From Aeromicrobium sp. A1-2 (GTDB lineage: Bacteria; Actinomycetota; Actinomycetes; Propionibacteriales; Nocardioidaceae), in assembly GCF_003443875.1 (NCBI RefSeq), contig NZ_CP027482.1:1116001-1180000 (forward strand): a DNA stretch of 64,000 nucleotides, read 5' to 3'. Below the pieces are notes generated by a model. It did no database searches. It worked only from the letters and a program-made list of their open reading frames with translations, and was not told the origin of the DNA. Shown here piece after piece: positions 15,055 to 23,095 of this stretch. How positions within the stretch are numbered: the first letter of the stretch is position 1; each line of letters opens with the position of its first letter. Both the position numbers and the translations under genes were made by a program.

Positions 15055-16083
15055 ATGAAGGTCGGCATGCTCACCGGGGGAGGCGACTGCCCCGGGCTCA
15101 ACGCAGTCATCCGTGGCGCTGTGCGCAAGGGCGTCGCATCGTACGGTCATGAGTTCGTCGGATTCCGCGACGGCTGGCGAGGGCCACTGGAGAACGACAC
15201 GATGCAGCTCGGCATCGCCGAGGTCCGTGGCATCCTGCCGCGTGGCGGCACGATCCTCGGCTCGTCGCGCACCAATCCGTTCGCGATCGACAACGGTGTC
15301 GAGCGGATCAAGGACAGCCTCGCAGCGAATGGCTGTGACGCGTTGATCGCGATCGGCGGCGAGGACACTCTCGGCGTAGCGACCAAGCTCGCCGACCTCG
15401 GCGTCAACGTCGTCGGGGTGCCCAAGACGATCGACAACGACCTGTCCGGGACTGACTTCACCTTCGGCTTCGACACCGCCGTCAACATCGCGACCGAAGC
15501 GATCGACCGGCTCCACACGACTGCCGAGTCCCACCACCGCGTGCTGGTCGTCGAGGTCATGGGTCGGCACGCAGGGTGGATCGCCCTGCACAGCGGCCTT
15601 GCCGGTGGCGCGAACATCATCCTGATCCCCGAGCGACCGTTCGACATCGAGAAGGTGTGTGCACAGGTCGAGAGCCGCTTCGCGACGCACTACTCGCCGA
15701 TCATCGTGGTGTCGGAGGGGGCCGTGCCGGCAGAGGGCGGCAGCATGTCGCTGGTCAGCGGTGAGAAGGACGCCTTCGGGCACGTGCGCCTCGGCGGCAT
15801 CGGCGATCGCCTGGCGCAGGAGATCGAACAGCGGACCGGCAAGGAGGCCAGGGCCGTCGTGCTCGGGCACGTGCAGAGGGGCGGCTCACCGAGCGCCTTC
15901 GACCGCTGGCTCGCGACGCGCTTCGGCCTTCACGCAATCACCGCAGTGCACGAGGGCGACTTCGGGAAGATGGTCTCCCTGCGCGGCACCGAGATCGCCC
16001 GCGTCCCTCTGGCGGAGGGCACCGCAGTGCTCAAGACCGTGCGGCCCGAGCTCTACGAAGAGGCCGAAGTCCTCTTCGGGTGA
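15055..16083 (+). CDS. 6-phosphofructokinase, pyrophosphate-dependent type predicted
   Basis: Group III phosphofructokinase of 342 residues converting fructose 6-phosphate to the 1,6-bisphosphate. Motifs include GGGDCPGLNAVIRG (8-21), GGEDT (101-105), PKTIDND (123-129) and MGRHAGW. The residue at 104 is Asp and that at 124 is Lys. In this family Gly104 goes with ATP and Asp104 plus Lys124 with pyrophosphate, as in the Amycolatopsis methanolica enzyme, so a reversible PPi-PFK is predicted. The ATG follows GGGAAGGGAG. The gene lies 61 bp after plsC and 55 bp before DUF427. Confidence 0.9.
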   Translation: MKVGMLTGGGDCPGLNAVIRGAVRKGVASYGHEFVGFRDGWRGPLENDTMQLGIAEVRGILPRGGTILGSSRTNPFAIDNGVERIKDSLAANGCDALIAIGGEDTLGVATKLADLGVNVVGVPKTIDNDLSGTDFTFGFDTAVNIATEAIDRLHTTAESHHRVLVVEVMGRHAGWIALHSGLAGGANIILIPERPFDIEKVCAQVESRFATHYSPIIVVSEGAVPAEGGSMSLVSGEKDAFGHVRLGGIGDRLAQEIEQRTGKEARAVVLGHVQRGGSPSAFDRWLATRFGLHAITAVHEGDFGKMVSLRGTEIARVPLAEGTAVLKTVRPELYEEAEVLFG

Positions 16084-16126
16084 GGCCGGGGCCGTCTTCC
16101 GACGGGCTGGATCGGGCCATCGACCA

Positions 16127-16132
16127 TACGCT
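16127..16132 (+). promoter_or_regulatory. -10 element of the DUF427 gene (leaderless)
   Basis: TACGCT, 6 bp before the ATG at 16139, in a gap without a ribosome binding site. Confidence 0.5.
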
Positions 16133-16138
16133 CGACAG

Positions 16139-16618
16139 ATGCCATCAATCCGACCCGTCGAGAACGTCTGGGACTACCCGCGGCCACCGTCGATCGAGCC
16201 GAGCGACGAGCACATCGTCGTGGCACTGGGTGGCACGACGATCGCAGACACGACCACGTCCTACCGGATCTGCGAGACGAGCCACCCGCCGACGTACTAC
16301 CTGCCGATCGACTCGTTCGTCAATGGCGTCCTGCGCCCCATCGACGGCAGCACCTGGTGCGAGTGGAAGGGTGCCGCGACCTACTTCGATGTCGTGACCG
16401 AGGAGCGGACGATTCCAGCCGGGGCATGGACCTACCGCACCCCCAACCCTGGTTACAAGGATCTCGTCGACCACGTCGCGATCTACCCCGGCAAGGTCGA
16501 CGCCTGCACGATCGACGATGAGACGGTGCAGGCGCAGGAGGGTGACTTCTACGGAGGGTGGATCACGTCCCGTGTCGAGGGTCCGTTCAAAGGGGCGCCG
16601 GGGACGCTTGGCTGGTAG
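16139..16618 (+). CDS. DUF427 family protein
   Basis: A 159-residue protein of the DUF427 beta-barrel family. Family features are RPVENVWDYPRPP at the start, the TSYRICETSHPPTYYLP strand pair, TWCEWKGAATYFD and the C-terminal YGGWITSRVEGPFKG. These proteins occur alone in many actinobacteria and fungi; no reaction is established. The ATG at 16139 is fixed by the conserved N terminus and the -10 element 6 bp upstream. It is followed by the largest gene-free stretch in the window. Confidence 0.9.
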   Translation: MPSIRPVENVWDYPRPPSIEPSDEHIVVALGGTTIADTTTSYRICETSHPPTYYLPIDSFVNGVLRPIDGSTWCEWKGAATYFDVVTEERTIPAGAWTYRTPNPGYKDLVDHVAIYPGKVDACTIDDETVQAQEGDFYGGWITSRVEGPFKGAPGTLGW

Positions 16619-16623
16619 GGCGC

Positions 16624-16682
16624 GCGGCTCCTTCGTCGCCGCTCCAGCGGCTCGTTCCTCGCCGCTGCCGGGCTTCGCCCGG
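16624..16682. repeat. Hairpin cluster A (element shared with 32051-32129)
   Basis: Three stem-loops in a row just after DUF427: GCGGC/GCCGC at 16624-16642 with a 9-nt loop, AGCGGC/GCCGCT at 16646-16666 with loop TCGTTCCTC, and CCGGGC/GCCCGG at 16668-16682 around TTC. The second and third recur, with different but still pairing stems, downstream of ftsI. They could stabilise or terminate the DUF427 transcript; there is no T tract. Confidence 0.75.
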
Positions 16683-16685
16683 GCG

Positions 16686-16995
16686 CCTGCCTCGCTTCGC
16701 TCGGCCCTTGGGTGGGGTTCTTCGGCTCGCCGCTGCGGCTTCGCTGCTCGCTTCGCTCCGGCCGCTGCCTTCGCCTGCCTCGCTTCGCTCGGCCCTTGGG
16801 TGGGGTTCTTCGGCTCGCCGCTGCCGGGCTTCGCCCGGGCGCCTGCCTCGCTTCGCTCGGCCCTTGGGTGGGGTTCTTCGGCTCGCCGCTGCCGGGCTCC
16901 GCCCGGGCGCCTGCCTCGCTTCGCTCGGCCCTTGGGTGGGGTTCTTCGGCTCGCCGCCCGGGCGCCTGCCTCGCTTCGCTCGGCCTTGTGGCTCG
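16686..16995. repeat. Tandem repeat, 68-bp unit, about 4.5 copies
   Basis: Direct repeats beginning CCTGCCTCGCTTCGCTCGG at 16686, 16774, 16842, 16910 and 16965. The intervals are 88, 68, 68 and 55 bp. Each full unit contains a CTTGGGTGGGG block, TTCTTCGGCTCGCC, and a CCGGGC-TTC-GCCCGG hairpin. The fourth unit has lost 13 bp of the hairpin and the fifth breaks off. All frames stay open through it, which creates repetitive spurious reading frames on both strands. Together with hairpin cluster A it fills the 454-bp gap 16619-17072; no gene is seen there. Confidence 0.85.
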
Positions 16996-17060
16996 CTTTG
17001 CCTGGCCTTGGGTGGCGTATCGGCTGACGGGCCGTGGCGGGGTGCGGCGCGCGACGCGCG

Positions 17061-17066
17061 TATCCT
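17061..17066 (+). promoter_or_regulatory. -10 element of aroG (leaderless)
   Basis: TATCCT, 6 bp before GTG 17073. No ribosome binding site is present. Confidence 0.55.
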
Positions 17067-17072
17067 TGTGCG

Positions 17073-18410
17073 GTGAGTATTCCCAGCCTTGACGACCTCC
17101 ATGCGATGGGCGCTGCCCAGCAGCCCACCTATGTCGATCCTGCTGCCCGTGACGCCGCGGTGCAGAAGCTGCGGAAGATGCCCCCGCTGGTATTTGCCGG
17201 CGAGTGCGACGCGTTGCGCGACCGGCTCGCCGAGGTCTCCCGCGGGGAGGCATTCCTCCTCCAGGGCGGCGACTGCGCGGAGACCTTCGAGGGTGTGACG
17301 GCCGAGAACGTCCGCAACAAGCTTCGGGTCCTGCTGTCGATGGCGGTCGTGCTGACGTACGCCGCCAGCGTTCCGATCGTCAAGGTCGGCCGCCTCGCCG
17401 GGCAGTACGCCAAGCCCCGCTCCAGCGACACCGAGACTCGCGACGGCGTGACCCTGCCGGCCTACCGAGGCGACGCGGTCAACGGGTTCGAGTTCGACCC
17501 GGCCACGCGAGCCCACGACCCGCAGCGGCTGGTCGACGTCTACAACGCGTCCGCGTCGACGTTGAACCTCGCGCGCGCATTCACGACCGGCGGCTATGCC
17601 GACCTGCGCCAGATGCACGCGTGGAATACCGACTTCGTCAAGAGCAGCCCGGTCGGCGAGCGTTACGAGCGCATCGGCGCCGAGATCGACCGCGCACTGG
17701 CGTTCATGGACGCGATCGGGGTCGATCCAGACGAGTTCCACACCGTTGACTTCTTTTCGTCGCACGAAGCGTTGATCCTGGAGTACGAGCACTCCCTGAC
17801 CCGCATCGACCAGCGAACCGAACGGCCCTACGACGTGTCGAGCCACTTCGTGTGGATCGGTGAGCGCACCCGCCAGATCGACGGAGCCCACGTCGAGCTC
17901 CTGAGCCGGATCGCCAACCCGATCGGCGTCAAGCTCGGCCCGACCAGCACCGCCGACGATGCGATCGCGCTGTACGAGAAGCTCAACCCCGAGCGCATCC
18001 CGGGCAAGATCACCTTCATCACCCGCTTCGGTGCCAGCAAGATCCGCGACGGACTGCCCAACCTGGTTGAGAAGGTCACGGCGGCTGGCATCGAGGTCGC
18101 GTGGGTGTGCGATCCGATGCATGGCAACACCTTCGAGACAAGCAACGGCTACAAGACTCGCGAGTTCGACGACGTCATCGACGAGGTGCGCGGCTTCTTT
18201 GAAGTCCACCGGGCGCTCGGAACCTGGCCCGGCGGCGTGCACGTCGAGCTGACGGGCGACGACGTCACGGAGTGTGTTGGCGGCGGCGCCAAACTGTCCG
18301 CCGAGGACCTGACCCACCGCTACGAGACCCTGTGCGATCCGCGGCTCAACCGGGCGCAGAGCCTTGAGCTCGCCTTCCTCGTGGCTGAAATGCTCTCTGG
18401 TCGTAGCTAG
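17073..18410 (+). CDS. aroG: Class II 3-deoxy-7-phosphoheptulonate (DAHP) synthase
   Basis: First enzyme of the shikimate pathway, condensing phosphoenolpyruvate and erythrose 4-phosphate. The 445 residues match class II (plant/actinobacterial) enzymes. Typical blocks are the start region PTYVD, FLLQGGDCAETF, VGRLAGQYAKPRS, LPAYRGDAVN, SSHEALILEYE, SHFVWIGERTR, GVKLGP, WVCDPMHGNT and the C-terminal GGVHVELTGDDVTEC with ligands for the metal. GTG 17073 is set by a -10 element 6 bp upstream; the longer frame enters the repeat region. In M. tuberculosis the same gene (Rv2178c) sits near pknL, as here. Confidence 0.96.
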   Translation: MSIPSLDDLHAMGAAQQPTYVDPAARDAAVQKLRKMPPLVFAGECDALRDRLAEVSRGEAFLLQGGDCAETFEGVTAENVRNKLRVLLSMAVVLTYAASVPIVKVGRLAGQYAKPRSSDTETRDGVTLPAYRGDAVNGFEFDPATRAHDPQRLVDVYNASASTLNLARAFTTGGYADLRQMHAWNTDFVKSSPVGERYERIGAEIDRALAFMDAIGVDPDEFHTVDFFSSHEALILEYEHSLTRIDQRTERPYDVSSHFVWIGERTRQIDGAHVELLSRIANPIGVKLGPTSTADDAIALYEKLNPERIPGKITFITRFGASKIRDGLPNLVEKVTAAGIEVAWVCDPMHGNTFETSNGYKTREFDDVIDEVRGFFEVHRALGTWPGGVHVELTGDDVTECVGGGAKLSAEDLTHRYETLCDPRLNRAQSLELAFLVAEMLSGRS

Positions 18411-18576
18411 GTGACGTCGCCTCGCAACGTGGCCGGTCGCGAGGACTGCTGGAGTGCTTTCTGGAGACGAGAGCCCGGAGTTCGGAGTGGGTCAGACCGC
18501 TTGCCGAGGTGCTTCGATCTGTCGTTGCGCAACAGTCCAGGCGGTGCGTCGTGACGGTGCCCCCGGGTTGTCGCTC

Positions 18577-19056
18577 ATGACCGGGCTCACGTACGACGAG
18601 GTGGGGGCGACGGCCGAGGCCGTGCTTCCCGCGGGCTACCACCACCTGCGGGCGTCCCGCTCGCTCGGACAGGTCGATCTGGACGATGTTGCCGAGATCC
18701 TCATGACCTGGCGGGTGCAATCGCGATCGGGTGTGTGGCAGGTCGACGGTCCGCGACGGGTGGTGCTGGACGCCGAGGTGACGTTCCGGTTCCTCGGCCA
18801 GAAGATCCCGTGCCGCGTCGTCGAGGTCGTCGAGGAGCGTGACCTGCGCGGATTCGCGTACGGGACCTTGCCCGGTCACCCCGAGTCGGGTGAGGAACGC
18901 TTCGAGGCGAGGCGTGATCCAACGACAGGGGAGATCACCGCGACCATCACGGCATTTTCCAATCCCGCGACCTGGCCGACCAGGATCGCCGGGCCCGCCG
19001 GAAGGCTGCTGCAGCGGACCATGACCCGCCGCTACCTCGCTGCCATGATCCCCTAG
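18577..19056 (+). CDS. DUF1990 family protein
   Basis: A 159-residue DUF1990 protein with the family start LTYDEVGAT...LPAGYHHLR, the central VLDAEVTFRFLG and GFAYGTLPGHPESGEERF, and the C-terminal TRRYLAAMIP. The function of the family is unknown. ATG 18577 is chosen on family alignment; it lacks an obvious ribosome site, and the 166 bp upstream show no clear promoter. The stop shares a CTAG with the convergent gene (19053-19056). Confidence 0.88.
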   Translation: MTGLTYDEVGATAEAVLPAGYHHLRASRSLGQVDLDDVAEILMTWRVQSRSGVWQVDGPRRVVLDAEVTFRFLGQKIPCRVVEVVEERDLRGFAYGTLPGHPESGEERFEARRDPTTGEITATITAFSNPATWPTRIAGPAGRLLQRTMTRRYLAAMIP

Positions 19057-19583
19057 GCCTCGGGCTGGACCCGCAGGGTGAGCAGCACCGTGGCGAGCGA
19101 GTCGTACTGGCCGCACAGCAGCAGGAACTCGATCAGCTCGGGCTCGCTGAGCTGCGCACTGAGGGCGGACCAGGTCGCGTCGTCGATGAACTTGTCGTCG
19201 ACGAACTGGTCGGCTGCCGCAAACAGCGCCTGGTCGCGAACGGACCACCCCGACCAGCTCTCGTCGGCCAAGTGGTCGATCTGCGCCGGTGTGACCCCGA
19301 CCTTGCGTCCGATGCGGACATGGTGTCGTCGCTCGTACTCGCACTCACGGATCGTCGCGATGCGCAGGATCACGAGCTCGCTGTCGCGGCGGGGGAGCCG
19401 ACCGCCCGGCATGAGCCTGCCGCTGTAGTAGAGCCAGCCGCGGAACAGTCTGCGGTTCCGGCCCAGTGTCGTGAACACATTGGGTCGTTGGCCTCCGATG
19501 ACGCGACCGGCCAACGTGCTGAATCCGTAGTTGAGGAGTCCCAGCTCCTTGAGCCCACCGGGCGGGATGCGGGGTTGTTCCAT
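19053..19583 (-). CDS. Carboxymuconolactone decarboxylase-like (AhpD-fold) protein
   Basis: A 176-residue all-helical protein of the CMD family. The central signature is ELVILRIATIRECEYERRHHVRIG, with the conserved E..H pattern but only one cysteine, so it is not a classical AhpD CxxC disulfide reductase. These proteins often act as gamma-carboxymuconolactone decarboxylases or peroxide-related enzymes; the exact role cannot be read. The ATG at 19583 has a TAGACT -10 element 6 bp upstream. It lies 4 bp after the stop of the EamA transporter gene on the same strand. Confidence 0.85.
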   Translation of the reverse strand: MEQPRIPPGGLKELGLLNYGFSTLAGRVIGGQRPNVFTTLGRNRRLFRGWLYYSGRLMPGGRLPRRDSELVILRIATIRECEYERRHHVRIGRKVGVTPAQIDHLADESWSGWSVRDQALFAAADQFVDDKFIDDATWSALSAQLSEPELIEFLLLCGQYDSLATVLLTLRVQPEA

Positions 19584-19587
19584 CGGA

Positions 19588-20460
19588 TCAGTCTAGGGGA
19601 ATTTGGACAGGTGTCTCAGAACGCCCGGATGTCTCGGCCAGCACCATTGCGGTCAGCACGAAGGACCCGCCGAGCAGCAGCCTCCAGCTGACTCCCTCGG
19701 TGCCCAAGGTGATCGCAAATGTTGCGGCGAACACGGGTTCCATCGTCATCAGCAGCGCCGAGCGAGCGGCGTCCAGCTGGCTCTGCGCCCACGTCTGCAG
19801 GACCATCGCGAGGGCCCCGGCTGCGAGCGCCATGTACACGACCGCGATCCAGTCGTCGGAACGATGGGGGATCGTCACCCCGCCGGGCGCCGCGGCGACG
19901 AGACACAGCGCGGCGATGACACCCATCTGGATCGTCGCCATGGCGTAGGCATCGGCCGCGGTCGACCACCGGGACAGAACGATGATGTGCACCGCGTAGA
20001 GGATCGCGCAGACGAAGGTGATGCTCTCGCCGAAACCGACAGAGAAGCCGCGGAGGGAGAGGATCGCCAGGCCCACCGTGGACAGTCCCACAGCGATCCA
20101 CACGGTCCGGGACACGCGTTGTCGGAAGGCCAGCGACGCAAGCACAGGTGTCGCGACGACGTACAGACCCGTGATGAACCCCGACACGCTCGCGTCGGTA
20201 TGCCCGAGGCCCACGGTCTGCAGGATCTGTGCGACGCCGTAGATGCCGCCGGCGTACGCGCTGCGGCGCCGCACCTCGGGGCTGAGCCGAGAGATCGCCT
20301 GCGGCGCCAGAAGGAACATCGCCGCGAAGGCGATCGCAAATCGCACCGCCAGGAAGTCGGTCGCCGGAATCCGATCGAGCAGATCCTTGATCAGGAAGAA
20401 CGTGGAGCCCCACACCGCCGTGACGGCGAGCAGTGCGGCTGCGGCAAGCCGGGTCCGCAT
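19588..20460 (-). CDS. EamA/DMT-family transporter
   Basis: A 290-residue inner-membrane protein with ten predicted helices in two EamA repeats (about 5-135 and 145-280). The opening AAAALLAVTAVWGSTFFLIKDLL is the typical first helix of drug/metabolite transporters. The substrate cannot be read from sequence; amino-acid or metabolite export is common. The ATG shares a base with the pknL stop (TGATG), so it is coupled to the kinase gene and read after it. Confidence 0.9.
   Translation of the reverse strand: MRTRLAAAALLAVTAVWGSTFFLIKDLLDRIPATDFLAVRFAIAFAAMFLLAPQAISRLSPEVRRRSAYAGGIYGVAQILQTVGLGHTDASVSGFITGLYVVATPVLASLAFRQRVSRTVWIAVGLSTVGLAILSLRGFSVGFGESITFVCAILYAVHIIVLSRWSTAADAYAMATIQMGVIAALCLVAAAPGGVTIPHRSDDWIAVVYMALAAGALAMVLQTWAQSQLDAARSALLMTMEPVFAATFAITLGTEGVSWRLLLGGSFVLTAMVLAETSGRSETPVQIPLD
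19590..19595 (-). promoter_or_regulatory. -10 element of the CMD-family gene (leaderless)
   Basis: TAGACT on the minus strand, 6 bp before the ATG at 19583. It lies inside the last codons of the upstream transporter gene. Confidence 0.45.
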
Positions 20461-22517
20461 CAGGGGAAGGGCACCTGCGAGATGGTGATGGTCGAGCCCT
20501 TGGACTTCTTCGTGCCGCCGCCAGGGTTCTGACCGCGGACCGTGAAGTTGCCACCTCCGAGCGACAGCGCCTGGACCTTGAAGCCGGCCTTCTCGAGGAT
20601 CTTCTCGGCGTCGTCCCGCTTCTCGCCCACGACGTCGGGGACCTTGACCTGCTCGGGGCCCTTCGACACCGTCAGCGTGATCGTGTCGCCGCGGAACTGG
20701 GTGCCGTCGTTGGGTGTCTGGGAAACGACATTGCCCTCGTCGATCTTGACGCTGAACACCTCGCTCGAGCTGACCTTGAACCCGACGTCCTCGAGCCCGG
20801 CCTTTGCCTCGGCGAGCGGGGTGTCACGGTAGTCCTTGACCTTGATCGGCTTGCGGCCCTTGCTCACGGCGAGCACGACGGTCGATCCGCGCTTGAGCTG
20901 GTCCTTGACCGTGTAGTTGGTGGCCCCGACGACTCGGTCCTTGGCGACATTCTCGTCAAAGACGCTCTTCTGCTCCGGGTCGACCTTGAGGTCGATCTCG
21001 GCGAGGGCCTCCGTGGCCGCGGCGAGCGTCATGCCCTTGAGGTCCTTGGGGATCTGGACGCGGTCGGGGCCCTTGGAGATGTCGGCGTTGATCGTGGCGC
21101 CCGGCAGGATCTTGTCGCCGGGCCCTGGATCGGTCTGGATGACGGCGCCGAGCGGCGCAGTCTCCGAGAACGATCGCTTCTGGACCTTGAAGCCGAAGCC
21201 GAGCTTCTCGGCGTTGTCCTTGGCCACGGTCTCGGACTGGCCGATGAGGACCGGGGTGTCGGTGTAGCGCCCGACGCTGAGGTAGTAGCCGATTCCAAAG
21301 GCCAGGAGGGCCATCACGATGGCCATGATCAGCAGGTTGCGTCCGCGGCGCGAGGTCTTCGAACCGCCCTTGGCCGTCTTGTAGTCGGTCGGCGACATCA
21401 AGGGGTGCAGGCCGGACGGGCGATCCGAGCCCTCGACGAGTGCCGGCGGCCCGCCGTCGGACGACACAGTGCCGGGCCCGGCTCCGTCCGGTCGGGAGGA
21501 CCACTGCATTGTGGCTTCGGGAATGCTGACCGCCTCGGTCCGGGCGGACGCGGACGCGGACGCGCCGAACGCGGCGCGTGGCACCGACACCGTCGGTGCG
21601 TCGTCGTCATCGGCGACCCGCCCGCCGGGACGGAGGTCCGAAACCAGGTCCGGATCGTCAACGAGCCCCGCATCGAGCGCGTGCCGTACCGAACGCACCT
21701 GCTGGAGCATGACTCGAGCGTCGGTCGACCGCTGGTCCCGGTCGCGGACCGTCGCCCGTGCGACGAGCGCGTCGACGTACGGCGGGATGCCCGGCCGCAC
21801 TTCAGAAGGGGCTCCGATGTCCTCGTGCACGTGCTTGTAGGCGACCTGGATCGGCGACTCGCCGGAGTGCGGCTTGAGCCCGGTGAGCATCTCGTAGAGC
21901 ATCGCGCCGCATGCGTAGACGTCGGACCGGGCGTCGGCGCCATCGTTCGTCACGATCTCGGGTGCCAGGTAGGAGACTGTCCCGATCAGCGTGCCCCCGG
22001 TCGCGGTCGTCGCTGCGCTCACAGCGCGCGCGAGGCCGAAGTCGGCAACCTTGACCTCGCCGTCGGGTGTGATCAGGACATTCTCGGGCTTGACGTCGCG
22101 GTGGATGATGTTTGCTGCGTGCGCTGCAGAGAGCGCGACGAGCACCTGCTCCAACAGCTCCAGTGCGCGGTGTGGCGGCATCGGCGCCTCTTCGCGCATG
22201 ACGTCGCGCAGGGTGTGTCCTGGGACGAACTCCATGACGAGGTACGTGACCTCGCCGTCCTTGCCCTGGTCGAAGACCGACACGACACTGCGGTGGTTGA
22301 GCTTGGCGGCCGACTTGGCCTCACGGACGAAGCGGGCGGTGAACTGCTCGTCGTCGCCCAGTCCGTGGTGCATGACCTTGACCGCGACCTCGCGATCGAG
22401 TCGGCGGTCGGTGGCCCGGAACACGCTTGCCATGCCGCCGCGCGCGATGCGTTCGCCGATCAGGTAGCGGTCGCTGAGGACACGCCCGACCAGGGCTTCG
22501 TCGCGCGTCAGTGCCAC
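20460..22517 (-). CDS. pknL: Ser/Thr protein kinase with four PASTA domains (PknL)
   Basis: Transmembrane Hanks-type kinase of 685 residues. The kinase domain (about 14-280) has the glycine loop GERIARGG, K47, the HRDVKPEN loop with D141 and DFG at 159-161. A disordered juxtamembrane stretch follows, then one membrane helix (about 394-416) and four extracellular PASTA repeats (about 421-685) that bind muropeptide or lipid II. GTG at 22517 is chosen because GAGGAGG stands 7 bp upstream and the kinase starts directly after it. Gene order (aroG, this kinase, polyprenyl synthase, metF) equals that of pknL in M. tuberculosis, whose protein lacks PASTA repeats. Confidence 0.93.
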   Translation of the reverse strand: MALTRDEALVGRVLSDRYLIGERIARGGMASVFRATDRRLDREVAVKVMHHGLGDDEQFTARFVREAKSAAKLNHRSVVSVFDQGKDGEVTYLVMEFVPGHTLRDVMREEAPMPPHRALELLEQVLVALSAAHAANIIHRDVKPENVLITPDGEVKVADFGLARAVSAATTATGGTLIGTVSYLAPEIVTNDGADARSDVYACGAMLYEMLTGLKPHSGESPIQVAYKHVHEDIGAPSEVRPGIPPYVDALVARATVRDRDQRSTDARVMLQQVRSVRHALDAGLVDDPDLVSDLRPGGRVADDDDAPTVSVPRAAFGASASASARTEAVSIPEATMQWSSRPDGAGPGTVSSDGGPPALVEGSDRPSGLHPLMSPTDYKTAKGGSKTSRRGRNLLIMAIVMALLAFGIGYYLSVGRYTDTPVLIGQSETVAKDNAEKLGFGFKVQKRSFSETAPLGAVIQTDPGPGDKILPGATINADISKGPDRVQIPKDLKGMTLAAATEALAEIDLKVDPEQKSVFDENVAKDRVVGATNYTVKDQLKRGSTVVLAVSKGRKPIKVKDYRDTPLAEAKAGLEDVGFKVSSSEVFSVKIDEGNVVSQTPNDGTQFRGDTITLTVSKGPEQVKVPDVVGEKRDDAEKILEKAGFKVQALSLGGGNFTVRGQNPGGGTKKSKGSTITISQVPFP

Positions 22518-22657
22518 GCCACCCTCCTCGACCTGCGCGGATCCTTGTGACCCGTGGGTTGATTCTAGTGACTGTTGCACAGGCTGGAGGCCACGCCGGG
22601 GCGTGTCCCGCGACAGTCGTGACGTTCGCCACGCCGTCGATGCGTCACGATGGGGTC

Positions 22658-23095
22658 ATGCATCGGCGTAGTTGGGTCGGCTTCCTGCTGCTGCTGGGCG
22701 TGTTCCTTGCAGTGCTGAGCATCACGGATCGCGAGGCGTCGCAAGCGCCGGGCGCGGGATCGACGAGCCAGGTTCCGAGCGAGACAGGACGACCCACCGC
22801 GAGCCCCAGCGATTCCGTCCGTGCGGACCAGGGCCTGCCACGCGAGGCGCTCGAGACAATCGACCTGATCGAGGCGGGGGGACCGTTCCCGTACGACCGC
22901 GATGGCTCGGTCTTCATGAATCGTGAGCGATTGCTCCCGCAGCACCCGCGTGGCTACTGGCGCGAGTACACGGTGCCAACGCCGGGCGCGTCCGATCGGG
23001 GCGCGCGTCGTCTCGTCGCCGGGCAGGGTGGCGAGCTCTACTACACCGGCGACCACTATCGATCGTTCACACGGGTGGAGGTGGCATCAGGGTGA
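22658..23095 (+). CDS. Membrane-anchored or secreted guanyl-specific ribonuclease (barnase/RNase Sa family)
   Basis: A 145-residue RNase N1/T1-family enzyme. The N terminus is basic followed by a hydrophobic helix (6-21) that works as signal or anchor; a Ser/Pro/Thr linker follows to about 58. The catalytic domain aligns with Streptomyces RNase Sa: E103 (REYTV, general base), R114 and R118 (DRGARR), and H133 in YYTGDHY (general acid). All catalytic residues are intact. ATG 22658 is the best start for the signal. The stop overlaps the GTG of the barstar gene (GTGA), so toxin and inhibitor are made together. It is divergent from pknL. Confidence 0.93.
   Translation: MHRRSWVGFLLLLGVFLAVLSITDREASQAPGAGSTSQVPSETGRPTASPSDSVRADQGLPREALETIDLIEAGGPFPYDRDGSVFMNRERLLPQHPRGYWREYTVPTPGASDRGARRLVAGQGGELYYTGDHYRSFTRVEVASG

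Noticed and set aside
16145..17128. Long repetitive frames (rich in AERSEAGARAKPGSGEP-like words) on both strands, suggesting a repeat protein.
   Set aside because: They arise from the 68-bp DNA repeat, stay open in several frames at once, lack a ribosome site, and overlap DUF427 and aroG.
20433..22550. A 705-codon plus-strand frame antisense to pknL, and similarly a 684-codon minus-strand frame antisense to dnaE (57731-59785).
   Set aside because: The opposite strands encode clear kinase and polymerase motifs; the antisense products show no domains and have the Arg/Asp/Val-rich composition of shadow frames.
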